Assembly (NCBI GenBank): GCA_964587815.1
Contig: CAZPMH010000037.1
Coordinates: 1 to 13,341 of the forward strand
Reading direction: 5' to 3'
From: UBA1672 sp964587815
GTDB lineage: Bacteria > Pseudomonadota > Alphaproteobacteria > Micavibrionales > Micavibrionaceae
DNA length: 13,341 bases
The notes beneath the pieces were generated by a model. That model saw only the letters and a list, made by a program, of their open reading frames with translations. It had not been told where the DNA came from and did no database searches. A program made the position numbers and the translations under genes. This document shows, in pieces, positions 1 through 6,468 of the stretch; position 1 is the first letter of the stretch, and each line of letters starts with the position of its first letter.

Positions 1-200
1 TTAAGGATGTGAAAAACGGCGAAGCCAAGACGATTGGCTTGTTTGCGAAGCGCGCACGCGGGGCGATGGCGCGGTTTATGATTCAAAACCGTATTGAAGC
101 GCCCGATGGCCTGAAAGATTTTGACACGGACGGGTATGCCTTCCGCGATGATTTATCGGATGAGAAAACGCTGACCTTTGTGCGTGATCAGGAAGGGTAG
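1..200 (+). CDS. yaaA: Peroxide stress protein YaaA (UPF0246), C-terminal fragment
   Basis: The reading frame is open from the left edge (first full codon at position 3) and stops with TAG at 198-200, so only the last 65 or so residues are present. The segment AKRARGAMARFMI, then DGLKDFDTDGYAF and a final LTFVRDQ, matches the conserved C-terminus of the YaaA/UPF0246 family, which reads AK.ARG.M.R, then L..F...GY, then L.F.R. YaaA proteins are cytoplasmic, bind DNA, and limit intracellular iron and oxidative damage during hydrogen peroxide stress; that role is family knowledge. The GTG at position 9 is an internal Val codon, not a start. The gap to the next gene is 52 bases with no terminator, so the two may be co-transcribed. 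Confidence 0.85.
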   Translation, partial: KDVKNGEAKTIGLFAKRARGAMARFMIQNRIEAPDGLKDFDTDGYAFRDDLSDEKTLTFVRDQEG

Positions 201-252
201 CCCTCATGCTGTTCGCATCAGCCCAAAGCAGTGACATCAAGATTGGTTTGTA

Positions 253-1068
253 ATGGCACATATTCCTTTTAATCGCGCGGAGGTGATCGACGGTGATGTT
301 GAGGCGCAAATTATGCGCAGCATCGCCGATATTGAGCGGGAACATGACGTTCGTATTTTGCATGCGGCGGAGTCGGGTAGCCGTGCGTGGGGTTTTCATT
401 CGCCGAATAGTGATTATGATGTGCGGTTTTTCTATGCCCGTCCGCGGGATTGGTATTTGAGCATTTATCCCGGGCGGGATGTGATTGAGTTGCCGATTGA
501 TGAGACGTATGATGTGAGCGGGTGGGATTTGAAGAAAGCCCTGCATCTGGCGATGAAATCGAACGCGGTGGTGATGGAATGGTTGCAATCGTCTGTTGTG
601 TATAAAACCGATACAGATTTTACGCGTGCGCTTTCCGAATATTGCGCGCATTCTTTTAACCCTAAGGCTTTGATGCATCATTATCTTAACCTCGGGAAAC
701 GTCAAATTGACCAGACGTGGCGCACGTCAACCGAGGCACCGATTAAGAAATATTTTTATATGATCCGCCCCGCGATGGCATTGCGGTGGCTTATGATTAA
801 CGGCCACGATGCGCTTGTGCCGATGAATATACAGGATTTGATGGATGGTGCGGATGTTTCGCCTGATATACGCAATACGCTGAATGATTTGATCGCACAA
901 AAAAGAACGATGCAGGAAAAAGCACCAACGAAACGGATTGATGTTCTGGATGATTTTATGGTTGAGGCGTTTGAGGCCGCGGAAGAAGCGGTTGCAGAGA
1001 TGCCGAGCCCTGATGCACCCGATGTGGCGCGGGCAGATGCATTTTTCAGATCGTGGCTGGCAGACTAA
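253..1068 (+). CDS. RlaP-type nucleotidyltransferase (polymerase beta fold, YcgL-like)
   Basis: This 271-residue cytoplasmic protein has the signature of the RlaP family (PF10127), polymerase-beta-fold nucleotidyltransferases predicted to act in RNA repair. The active-site motif GSRAWGF lies at residues 42-48 and is followed by SDYDVRFFY at 53-61, giving the paired metal-binding Asp54 and Asp56. The family hallmark DVSGWDLKKAL follows at 87-97, with SNAVVMEWLQS at 103-113. The length is normal for the family. Some relatives are encoded beside RNA ligase genes; here none is visible, and the neighbours are yaaA upstream and a convergent small gene 3 bases downstream. The start is ATG 253 and no strong ribosome binding site precedes it. 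The substrate is unknown; tRNA or another RNA end is the family-level guess. Confidence 0.85.
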   Translation: MAHIPFNRAEVIDGDVEAQIMRSIADIEREHDVRILHAAESGSRAWGFHSPNSDYDVRFFYARPRDWYLSIYPGRDVIELPIDETYDVSGWDLKKALHLAMKSNAVVMEWLQSSVVYKTDTDFTRALSEYCAHSFNPKALMHHYLNLGKRQIDQTWRTSTEAPIKKYFYMIRPAMALRWLMINGHDALVPMNIQDLMDGADVSPDIRNTLNDLIAQKRTMQEKAPTKRIDVLDDFMVEAFEAAEEAVAEMPSPDAPDVARADAFFRSWLAD

Positions 1069-1071
1069 CCT

Positions 1072-1299
1072 TTATTCAGCCTTTTCGAATTTGACGATCA
1101 CGCCGCGCTTTTTGAAATAGCTTTGCATGCGTTTGCGCCCTTCGCGGTTGTTATGGATCAGTTTTTCGGGGTCGAATACGGCTTGTTTTTCGCCTTCAGC
1201 TTTTAGCGCATCTTTCAGGTCTTTTATGCGTTCGTTCAATTCTTCATTGTCGTTATTGACCGCCTCATAAATTGCGTTTTTTGCGTCTTCGATTGACAT
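1072..1299 (-). CDS. Small basic hypothetical protein, downstream of sirtuin
   Basis: This 75-residue protein is of unknown function. The N-terminal half (about residues 1-38) is acidic and strongly helical (NNDNEELNERIKDLKDALKA), possibly a short coiled coil. The C-terminal half is basic and ends in NREGRKRMQSYFKKRGVIV, which could contact nucleic acid, though nothing proves it. There is no signal peptide or membrane segment. The ATG at 1299-1297 is preceded by AAGGA at a workable distance. The gene lies 17 bases after the sirtuin stop codon in the same direction, so the two are probably one transcript. The clean start, binding site and tight spacing are the main reasons to call it real. Its end is 3 bases from the convergent nucleotidyltransferase gene. 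Confidence 0.7.
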   Translation of the reverse strand: MSIEDAKNAIYEAVNNDNEELNERIKDLKDALKAEGEKQAVFDPEKLIHNNREGRKRMQSYFKKRGVIVKFEKAE

Positions 1300-1316
1300 G
1301 GTTTTTATCCTTTATC

Positions 1317-2075
1317 TTAGTGTTCCAATATCTGAGCCACGAATTTCGGCACTTCTGTTCCCGCCATGCCGTAGAGGCCATGCGTAAAGTCATGCGCATT
1401 TTTAGAGGGTTCTAAATTAATTTCAACGGTTTTTGCGCCGACATAATCGGCCATGCGCACGAACCCTGCGGCGGGGTAGACGTTTCCAGACGTACCGATG
1501 GAGAGGAACAGATCCGCGTTTGCGATTTTGTTTTCGATGACATCCATGTGATAGGGCATTTCGCCGAACCAAACGATGTCGGGGCGCATGCCCCCTGTGC
1601 GCCCGCAGTTTGTGCAGGTATCGTCCGTGCCAGAGTTTTGGATTTGTGCGCATTTCGCGCCGCAGTGGATGCAGAAGGATTTCAGAATCTCGCCATGCAT
1701 GTGAATGACGTCACTCGCTCCGCCGCGTTCGTGTAAGTCATCGATATTTTGCGTGACGATGGTGACCTCGCCGCTCCAGTTTTTTTGTAAATCCGCGAGT
1801 GCGGTGTGTGCAGGGTTGGGTTTTACGCCCTCCTCCAGCAAGCCTTCGCGACGTTCATTATAAAATTGATGCACAAGATCGGGGTTGCGCGCAAAGGCTT
1901 CGGGCGTTGCGACATCTTCGACGCGATGCCCGCACCACAGGCCGCCGTCCCCGCGGAATGTTTGTAAGCCGCTTTCGGCGGAAATGCCTGCGCCTGTTAA
2001 AATCACAATATTCGCAGGCACATTGGCGGTGTGGTTTTCTAAAAATTCATTGATAAAGTTATCGCTCTGCGTCAT
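1317..2075 (-). CDS. cobB: Class III sirtuin, NAD-dependent protein lysine deacylase (CobB-like)
   Basis: NAD-dependent lysine deacylase of the Sir2 family. Residues are numbered from the upstream in-frame ATG at 2114, which gives 265 residues. GAGISAESGL (41-50) binds NAD, TQNIDDLHERGG (121-132) is the second NAD motif, and the catalytic His is in HMHGE (H140). Cys148, Cys151, Cys167 and Cys170 form a CxxC...CxxC zinc site, and SIGTSGNVYPAAGF (205-218) closes the Rossmann fold. FYNERRE carries Tyr85 and Arg88, the Y-x-x-R pair that in CobB and SIRT5 recognises succinyl and malonyl groups, so desuccinylase activity is likely besides deacetylation. I chose the start at ATG 2075 (residue 14, 252 residues) because a promoter-like TATGAT overlaps the longer start; the longer form stays possible. 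The small basic gene follows in the same operon. Confidence 0.93.
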   Translation of the reverse strand: MTQSDNFINEFLENHTANVPANIVILTGAGISAESGLQTFRGDGGLWCGHRVEDVATPEAFARNPDLVHQFYNERREGLLEEGVKPNPAHTALADLQKNWSGEVTIVTQNIDDLHERGGASDVIHMHGEILKSFCIHCGAKCAQIQNSGTDDTCTNCGRTGGMRPDIVWFGEMPYHMDVIENKIANADLFLSIGTSGNVYPAAGFVRMADYVGAKTVEINLEPSKNAHDFTHGLYGMAGTEVPKFVAQILEH

Positions 2076-2109
2076 CGTGCTTTTGATTTTTGTATTTAAT
2101 TCATGAAGC

Positions 2110-2139
2110 ATCATACGTGAAAATATCAGCCCTACACAA
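2110..2139 (-). promoter_or_regulatory. Candidate sigma70-type promoter for the sirtuin operon
   Basis: Read on the minus strand, TTGTGT (2139-2134) and TATGAT (2115-2110) are separated by 18 bases. The -10 matches consensus at five of six positions, the -35 at only three. Transcription would begin near 2103, which is compatible with translation from the ATG at 2075 but not from the upstream ATG at 2114. Judged by eye only. Confidence 0.3.
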
Positions 2140-3007
2140 TAGCAACCCGAGTTTGACCATGGGGATTCTCTGCGGGCTTGGAAATGCGTTTTTTCTGGTC
2201 ACGACGGGTGCATTTGTGAAAGCCACGTTGGATGTACACAGCCCGATTGAGGCGTTTTTCTATCGCAGTGTTGGCGTTCTTATTCTGTCTTATCTTTATC
2301 TGCGTTATCGCGGGCAGCTTGCGGAATTACGTACGGCGAATATCAAAAACCAGTGCATCCGCGGGGTGATCGGCGCGGTTGTTATGATTTGCGCGTTTAC
2401 CTCTTACAAATATCTGCCGCTGGCGCAGGCGCAGTTGTTTTTCTTTATGTCGCCGTTGTTTGTCGCGCTTCTGTCCTGGCCGTTTTTGAAGGAAAAAGTC
2501 GGCCCTTATCGGCTCGGTGCGGTTGGGTTTGGCATGATCGGGGTTTTGATGATTTTAAAGCCCGGCACGATTGATAATATGACGGGGCTCATGGCGGGTC
2601 TTGGCGTGGCGGCGGGCTATTCTTTGCTCAGCTTGTGGTTGCGGCATATGGGGCGAACGGAAAATGCCAATGTGACCGTGTTTTATTTTGCCGTTATTTC
2701 CTGCTTTCTCGCCCTGCCGGTGATGCCTTTTGTCTTTATTATGCCGAGCCTTGAGAAAGCCATGCTGTTTATCGCCTGTGGGGCAAGTGCCTTTATGGTG
2801 CAGCAAACGATGACGCACGCCTATGCCAAAGCTCCCGCTATTGTTGTCTCGCCACTAATTTATACGAATTTACTCTGGGCGATGATGATTGATTATCTGT
2901 TCTGGTCGGATGCGCCGAGTGTAACCATGGTGTGCGCGGCCATGATTATCCTGATTTCGAATATGGTGATTGTCTGGCGGGAATATGAAAACAAAAAAAC
3001 GGCTTAG
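2117..3007 (+). CDS. EamA/DMT-superfamily transporter (10 TM)
   Basis: Inner-membrane protein of the drug/metabolite transporter superfamily, built from two EamA repeats of about five helices each. The first repeat starts at MGILCGLGNAFFLVTTGAF and the second at GLMAGLGVAAGYSLLSLWL. Typical features are FFYRSVGVLIL near the second helix, YLPLAQAQLFFFMSPLFVALL with FLKEKVG at the end of the first repeat, and KAPAIVVSPLIYTNLLWA in the second. The C-terminus is short and charged. Family members export or import small metabolites such as amino acids or nucleotides; the substrate cannot be read from sequence. I chose GTG 2117, with GAAG eight bases upstream, giving 296 residues. ATG 2159 (282 residues), immediately before the first helix, and TTG 2090 are alternatives. 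The gene diverges from the sirtuin. Confidence 0.88.
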   Translation: MKISALHNSNPSLTMGILCGLGNAFFLVTTGAFVKATLDVHSPIEAFFYRSVGVLILSYLYLRYRGQLAELRTANIKNQCIRGVIGAVVMICAFTSYKYLPLAQAQLFFFMSPLFVALLSWPFLKEKVGPYRLGAVGFGMIGVLMILKPGTIDNMTGLMAGLGVAAGYSLLSLWLRHMGRTENANVTVFYFAVISCFLALPVMPFVFIMPSLEKAMLFIACGASAFMVQQTMTHAYAKAPAIVVSPLIYTNLLWAMMIDYLFWSDAPSVTMVCAAMIILISNMVIVWREYENKKTA

Positions 3008-3028
3008 CGTTTTTGTATATGACTTTGC

Positions 3029-3057
3029 TTTACAAAATTTTCAAACCATCCTAATGT
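3029..3057 (+). promoter_or_regulatory. Candidate promoter for the lipoprotein operon
   Basis: TTTACA (3029-3034) and TAATGT (3052-3057) are 17 bases apart in the gap before the lipoprotein gene. The -35 is good (five of six) and the -10 is poor (three of six). The location fits a start of transcription about 40 bases before the ATG at 3103. Visual match only. Confidence 0.3.
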
Positions 3058-3102
3058 CGTTTCCACGTTTTCAATAATTTATCGAAGTGAGGGTTTTTAG
3101 GT

Positions 3103-3540
3103 ATGAAGAAGTTTCTACTTTTGAGTGTGGGTCTTTTGGGTTTAAGTGGATGTGTGACAACAAGCGGGCCTGACACGCAAGTTACACAAAGTGCAATCAC
3201 AAATGCAGCGATGCTTGGTGAAGGCGCGGATTGTTCGTCTTTGGCGAACGGTATTACTGAGATGGATCAAATTATTCTGGCTGCCGCGGAAGTTCAAGGC
3301 AAGTCTTACGGTAACTCTGATACCTTCGCAGGTACGAAACAAACTTTGATGGGTAAAATTTACCAAAGTCAGGCGATGCGCGAGAATGCAGGTATAGCAA
3401 CCGACATTATGCGTTCATTCTCTGGCTCGAACGCGAATAGTGCTGCAAATTTGAATGTTTTGCGCCAGCAATCAGCATCTGCGCAGAAAGAGAAAAATCG
3501 TTTGATCGGTGTTTTTCAGAAAAAAGGATGCTCTGCTTAA
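3103..3540 (+). CDS. Small predicted lipoprotein, unknown function
   Basis: This 145-residue precursor has a classic lipoprotein signal: MKKFLLLSVGLLGLSGC, with positive n-region, hydrophobic core and lipobox LSGC, so Cys17 would be lipidated. The next residues (VTTSG) lack an Asp at +2, which in enterobacterial rules predicts outer-membrane sorting. The mature part of about 129 residues is polar and mainly helical, rich in Ala, Ser, Gln and Asn. It has two further cysteines, Cys44 (GADCSSL) and Cys143 (KKGCSA), near its two ends, suggesting a disulfide in the periplasm. I recognise no domain. AGGG lies nine bases before the ATG. A tiny Cys-tailed gene starts 12 bases after the stop and a strong terminator follows, defining a two-gene transcript. 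Confidence 0.8.
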   Translation: MKKFLLLSVGLLGLSGCVTTSGPDTQVTQSAITNAAMLGEGADCSSLANGITEMDQIILAAAEVQGKSYGNSDTFAGTKQTLMGKIYQSQAMRENAGIATDIMRSFSGSNANSAANLNVLRQQSASAQKEKNRLIGVFQKKGCSA

Positions 3541-3552
3541 GGGTAACTTGAT

Positions 3553-3732
3553 ATGAGTGATTTTGATCGCATAAAGAAACAATTGTCATCTTCCACGACA
3601 TTGCCTGCGGGTTCTGCGGGCAGTGCTTCGGGTCAGGTGTTAATGGGCAGCCTTGCCGCCTATGCGCATGATGATGAGGATGAATGCCTTGAAGACAGCA
3701 CAAACCCGTCAGGCGGATGCGGTTGCTGTTAG
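3553..3732 (+). CDS. 59-residue protein with Gly/Cys C-terminal tail
   Basis: A short ORF from ATG 3553 to TAG 3730-3732 encodes 59 residues. The N-terminus is polar (MSDFDRIKKQLSSSTTLPAG), the middle is small-residue rich and weakly hydrophobic (GSASGQVLMGSLAAYA), then an acidic stretch HDDEDECLED precedes the tail NPSGGCGCC. Cysteines are at 45, 56, 58 and 59. There is no signal peptide or clear membrane helix. AAGGG lies about nine bases upstream and overlaps the stop region of the lipoprotein gene 12 bases away; a strong terminator starts 20 bases after the stop. That context is the main evidence that it is translated. The tail could bind metal or be modified, as in some peptide precursors, but no family is recognised and no function is assigned. 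Confidence 0.6.
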   Translation: MSDFDRIKKQLSSSTTLPAGSAGSASGQVLMGSLAAYAHDDEDECLEDSTNPSGGCGCC

Positions 3733-4058
3733 GGTAGAAATATCGTTTTTGAATACCGCGTTACCTTGCGTACCGCGGTATTGTTTTTTCTTAATACAGA
3801 TTTTGTATAATCTTTTTCTGTTTCAGCATTGCCGGATATAATTTTAGCTATATCAATTTGATTTGCCGTTATTTGTGGGGCTATGCTCTGTGTCTCAAAA
3901 ATTTTAATTCTGCGGTTTTTTTCAGCCAAGCTTACAAGCACGACAGTCAAACTCAGTAACACCACAAGAAGTGAGTTCCGTCCGATATCAGAGGGTTGAT
4001 TATCTTTTTCATGCGTTTTAGCTTTCGCGATTTTGCCAGATGATTTGTATGCTTGCAT
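3729..4058 (-). CDS. Uncertain single-pass membrane protein
   Basis: A minus-strand ORF of about 109 residues from ATG 4058. A charged N-terminus (KSSGKIAKAKTHEKDNQ) is followed by one strong hydrophobic segment, NSLLVVLLSLTVVLVSLA, then the basic stop EKNRRIKIFE and a polar, Lys/Thr-rich tail; topology would be one transmembrane helix. No family is recognised. Against it: no ribosome binding site is visible, its last codons run through the plus-strand terminator, it overlaps the end of the Cys-tail gene by four bases, and the region is noticeably AT-rich. For it: without it, 3733-4155 would be over 400 bases of gene-free DNA, and the hydrophobic block followed by positive charges looks protein-like. 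ATG 4064 and GTG 4082 are alternative starts. Confidence 0.4.
   Translation of the reverse strand: MQAYKSSGKIAKAKTHEKDNQPSDIGRNSLLVVLLSLTVVLVSLAEKNRRIKIFETQSIAPQITANQIDIAKIISGNAETEKDYTKSVLRKNNTAVRKVTRYSKTIFLP
3752..3789 (+). terminator. Intrinsic terminator after the lipoprotein/Cys-tail operon
   Basis: AATACCGCG (3752-3760) and CGCGGTATT (3774-3782) are a perfect nine-base inverted repeat with a 13-base loop. One G and a run of six T (3784-3789) follow. The T-run is on the plus-strand downstream side only, so it ends transcripts from 3103-3732. It lies inside the C-terminal codons of the uncertain minus-strand ORF. Confidence 0.85.
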
Positions 4059-4155
4059 GATCATAATAAATCTGTATAACACTGGGTTTTGTTGCAGTAA
4101 TTAAACAATTATACACTGTCCTCTTTATTTAATCACGACATTTGAGTTTTTCCCT

Positions 4156-5811
4156 ATGCTTCGCCTCGTTAACCGTTTTCATCTTACCGACAATCCACGC
4201 GCAGATATTTTGTCTGGCCTTACTGTCGCGCTCGCTCTTGTGCCTGAGGCGATTGCCTTTGCATTTGTTGCGGGTGTTGAGCCGCTCGTCGGGCTTTATG
4301 CTGCGTTTTTTGTCGGGTTGATTACATCCGTGTTTGGTGGACGTTCGGGTATGATTTCAGGGGCAACTGGCGCGATGGCGGTGGCGATGGTCGGCTTGGT
4401 TGCGCTATACGGTGTGGAGTATTTGTTTGCCGCAGTTGTGCTTACGGGGATTATTCAAATTCTGGCGGGTGTGTTTCGGATGGGTAAATTTATCCGCCTC
4501 GTGCCGCATCCGGTTATGCTCGGTTTTGTGAACGGCTTGGCGATTGTCATTTTCCTGGCGCAGTTGGGGCAATTTAAGGCGCAAGAAGCCGCAAGTGCCG
4601 TTAAAGACGTTGTTAAAAATGCGGCGCATGACGCCCATGACGGCGGCGGGCACGGCAGTGCACTTGATGTTTTATTTAACGGCGGCTGGATGCAAGGGCC
4701 TGAGCTTTATATGATGGTTGGCCTGACGCTTTTGACGATGGGATTGATCTGGGTGTTTCCTCGAATCCCCGCGCTTGGTAAGCTAATCCCTGCTCCACTG
4801 GCATCGATTGTGATTGTGTCTGCTCTGGTGATCGGGCTGGATCTGGATACACGTACAGTTGGGGATTTGGCGAGCGTGTCTGGCGGTTTGCCGTCCTTCC
4901 ATATTCCGATGGTGCCCATGACGTGGGAGACGTTGTTTATTATCCTTCCCGTGGCCTTTACGCTGGCGGCGATCGGTTTGATTGAAAGCCTTTTAACGCT
5001 GACCTTAATTGATGAAATGACGGAAACGCGCGGGCGTACGTCTCAGGAATGTGTCGGGCAAGGCATGGCGAATTTAACCTGTGGCTTTTTCGGTGCGATG
5101 GGCGGCTGTGCCATGATCGGGCAATCGATGATTAATATTAAATCAGGCGGGCGTGGGCGGCTTTCAGGCATTACTGCGGCGGTTGCGTTGCTGTGCTTCA
5201 TTTTGTTTGCCGCGCCTTTGATTGAGATGATCCCGTTGGCCGCGCTGACAGGCCTGATGATTATCGTTGTGATCGCGACCTTTGCGTGGGCGTCGGTGCG
5301 CATTATGCACAAAATTCCGAAAGAAGATGCGTTTGTTATCGTTCTGGTGATGGGTGTGACCTTGGCATATGACCTCGCACTGGCGGTCATTGTCGGCGTG
5401 ATTGTCTCGGCGCTGGTCTATGCGTGGAAATCGGCGCACCATATCTGGGTGACGGAAGGGCGTTCGGATAAGGGCAGTAAGGTTTACATGCTTCACGGGC
5501 CTCTTTTCTTCGGCTCTATCGCAGCGTTTAAAGATATTTTCAATCCGAAAAATGATGCGGATGAAAATGATATTGTGATTGATTTCAGCCATGCGCGCGT
5601 GTGGGATCATTCCGCGTTGGAGGCGATTGATGCTATGGCCACAAAGTATAAAGAGGCGGGGAAAACGCTTCATCTTGTTCACCTTAGCCCCGATTGTCAG
5701 TTGCTGTTGAAAAATGCGCGCGATGTGGTTGAGGTCAACCAAATTGAAGATCCCGCCTACCGCGTTGTGGTTGATTACGGTGAAGAGCTGGAGCAATCAA
5801 ACACAAATTAA
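4156..5811 (+). CDS. SulP-family inorganic anion transporter with STAS domain
   Basis: This 551-residue inner-membrane transporter has the SulP architecture: a membrane domain at about residues 15-425 and a C-terminal cytoplasmic STAS domain at about 442-545. The start NPRADILSGLTVALALVPEA is the SulP entry motif, followed by VGLYAAFFVGLITSVFGG (45-62) and the sequence MISGATGAMAV (66-76). In the STAS domain IDFSHARVWDHSALEAID (475-492) holds Ser486 at the usual regulatory serine position. Family members carry sulfate, bicarbonate or dicarboxylates, and the sequence does not settle which. An unusual loop at about 144-182 has a His cluster, AAHDAHDGGGHG (157-167), which could bind metal. ATG 4156 lacks a strong ribosome binding site. 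mntP follows 75 bases later and has its own ribosome binding site. Confidence 0.92.
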   Translation: MLRLVNRFHLTDNPRADILSGLTVALALVPEAIAFAFVAGVEPLVGLYAAFFVGLITSVFGGRSGMISGATGAMAVAMVGLVALYGVEYLFAAVVLTGIIQILAGVFRMGKFIRLVPHPVMLGFVNGLAIVIFLAQLGQFKAQEAASAVKDVVKNAAHDAHDGGGHGSALDVLFNGGWMQGPELYMMVGLTLLTMGLIWVFPRIPALGKLIPAPLASIVIVSALVIGLDLDTRTVGDLASVSGGLPSFHIPMVPMTWETLFIILPVAFTLAAIGLIESLLTLTLIDEMTETRGRTSQECVGQGMANLTCGFFGAMGGCAMIGQSMINIKSGGRGRLSGITAAVALLCFILFAAPLIEMIPLAALTGLMIIVVIATFAWASVRIMHKIPKEDAFVIVLVMGVTLAYDLALAVIVGVIVSALVYAWKSAHHIWVTEGRSDKGSKVYMLHGPLFFGSIAAFKDIFNPKNDADENDIVIDFSHARVWDHSALEAIDAMATKYKEAGKTLHLVHLSPDCQLLLKNARDVVEVNQIEDPAYRVVVDYGEELEQSNTN

Positions 5812-5830
5812 GAAAAATGTATTTTCATCT

Positions 5831-5858
5831 TTCAAAACCGCCCAAACCACATTATATT
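5831..5858 (+). promoter_or_regulatory. Possible weak promoter and short dyad before mntP
   Basis: TTTCAA (5830-5835) and TATATT (5853-5858) are 17 bases apart; the -10 is good, the -35 weak. The -10 sits in CACA-N6-TGTG (5848-5861), a short dyad that could be an operator. Neither part is strong enough to be sure. Confidence 0.22.
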
Positions 5859-5886
5859 GTGTTTTTAAATTGTGGGGGCACTAAAT

Positions 5887-6450
5887 ATGGGGTTTCTTTC
5901 TTCTAGTCTTCTGGCTTTCGGTATGTCTGCCGATGCTTTCGCGGTGTCGTTGGGTAAAGGTGCGACAATCGAAAAGCCGATGTTTCGTGACGCGTTGCGC
6001 ATCGGCGCGATATTTGGCGCTGTAGAAGCGACCGCCCCTGTTTTCGGCTGGCTGGTCGGGCTTGCTGCAAGCGGGTTTATTCGAGATATAGATCATTGGC
6101 TTGCTTTCGCGATTCTCTGTTTTGTCGGCTTAAAATATATTCATGAAAGTTTTCAGGATAAGAAATCCTCCTCCGCTCCAAAAACATACAGTATTTGGAT
6201 ACTTTTACTTACCGCTTTGGCAACAAGTGTTGATGCGTTTGCTGTCGGAATCAGCTTGGCTTTCGTCAATTACGATATTTTTATCGCGGCACTTTCTATC
6301 GGCACGGCGACCTTCGTGATGGTGACACTTGGTATTATGACAGGACATTTAATCGGTCATAAAGTCGGCGTTTATGCCGAACGATTAGGAGGTCTGCTCT
6401 TAATACTGATAGGTTTGAGCATACTGTTGAGTCATTTATCTGCGACTTAA
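5887..6450 (+). CDS. mntP: Manganese efflux pump MntP
   Basis: This 187-residue inner-membrane protein matches MntP in length (188 in E. coli) and in its two-fold repeat. The first repeat has AFGMSADAFAVSLGKGATIEK, with Asp16 at the same position as the E. coli protein; the second has ATSVDAFAVGISLAF. FGAVEA and GLSILLSH near the end are also family-like. MntP exports Mn(II) and protects cells from manganese overload, which is established for the E. coli protein. ATG 5887 is preferred over in-frame GTG 5872 because GGGGG sits eight bases before it. The gene lies 75 bases after the SulP gene and ends 18 bases before a convergent flavoprotein gene. I cannot find the yybP-ykoY manganese riboswitch in the short leader. 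Confidence 0.93.
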   Translation: MGFLSSSLLAFGMSADAFAVSLGKGATIEKPMFRDALRIGAIFGAVEATAPVFGWLVGLAASGFIRDIDHWLAFAILCFVGLKYIHESFQDKKSSSAPKTYSIWILLLTALATSVDAFAVGISLAFVNYDIFIAALSIGTATFVMVTLGIMTGHLIGHKVGVYAERLGGLLLILIGLSILLSHLSAT

Positions 6451-6468
6451 GCCAGATTGATCGATTTT

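Noticed and set aside
76..705. 209-residue ORF on the minus strand
   Set aside because: It spans the yaaA end and the RlaP gene on the opposite strand, is unusually rich in His, Arg and Ile, and shows no family motif; it is an antisense shadow.
5164..5796. 210-residue minus-strand ORF inside the SulP gene
   Set aside because: It mirrors the SulP coding strand and is rich in Arg, His and Asn, as antisense frames are.
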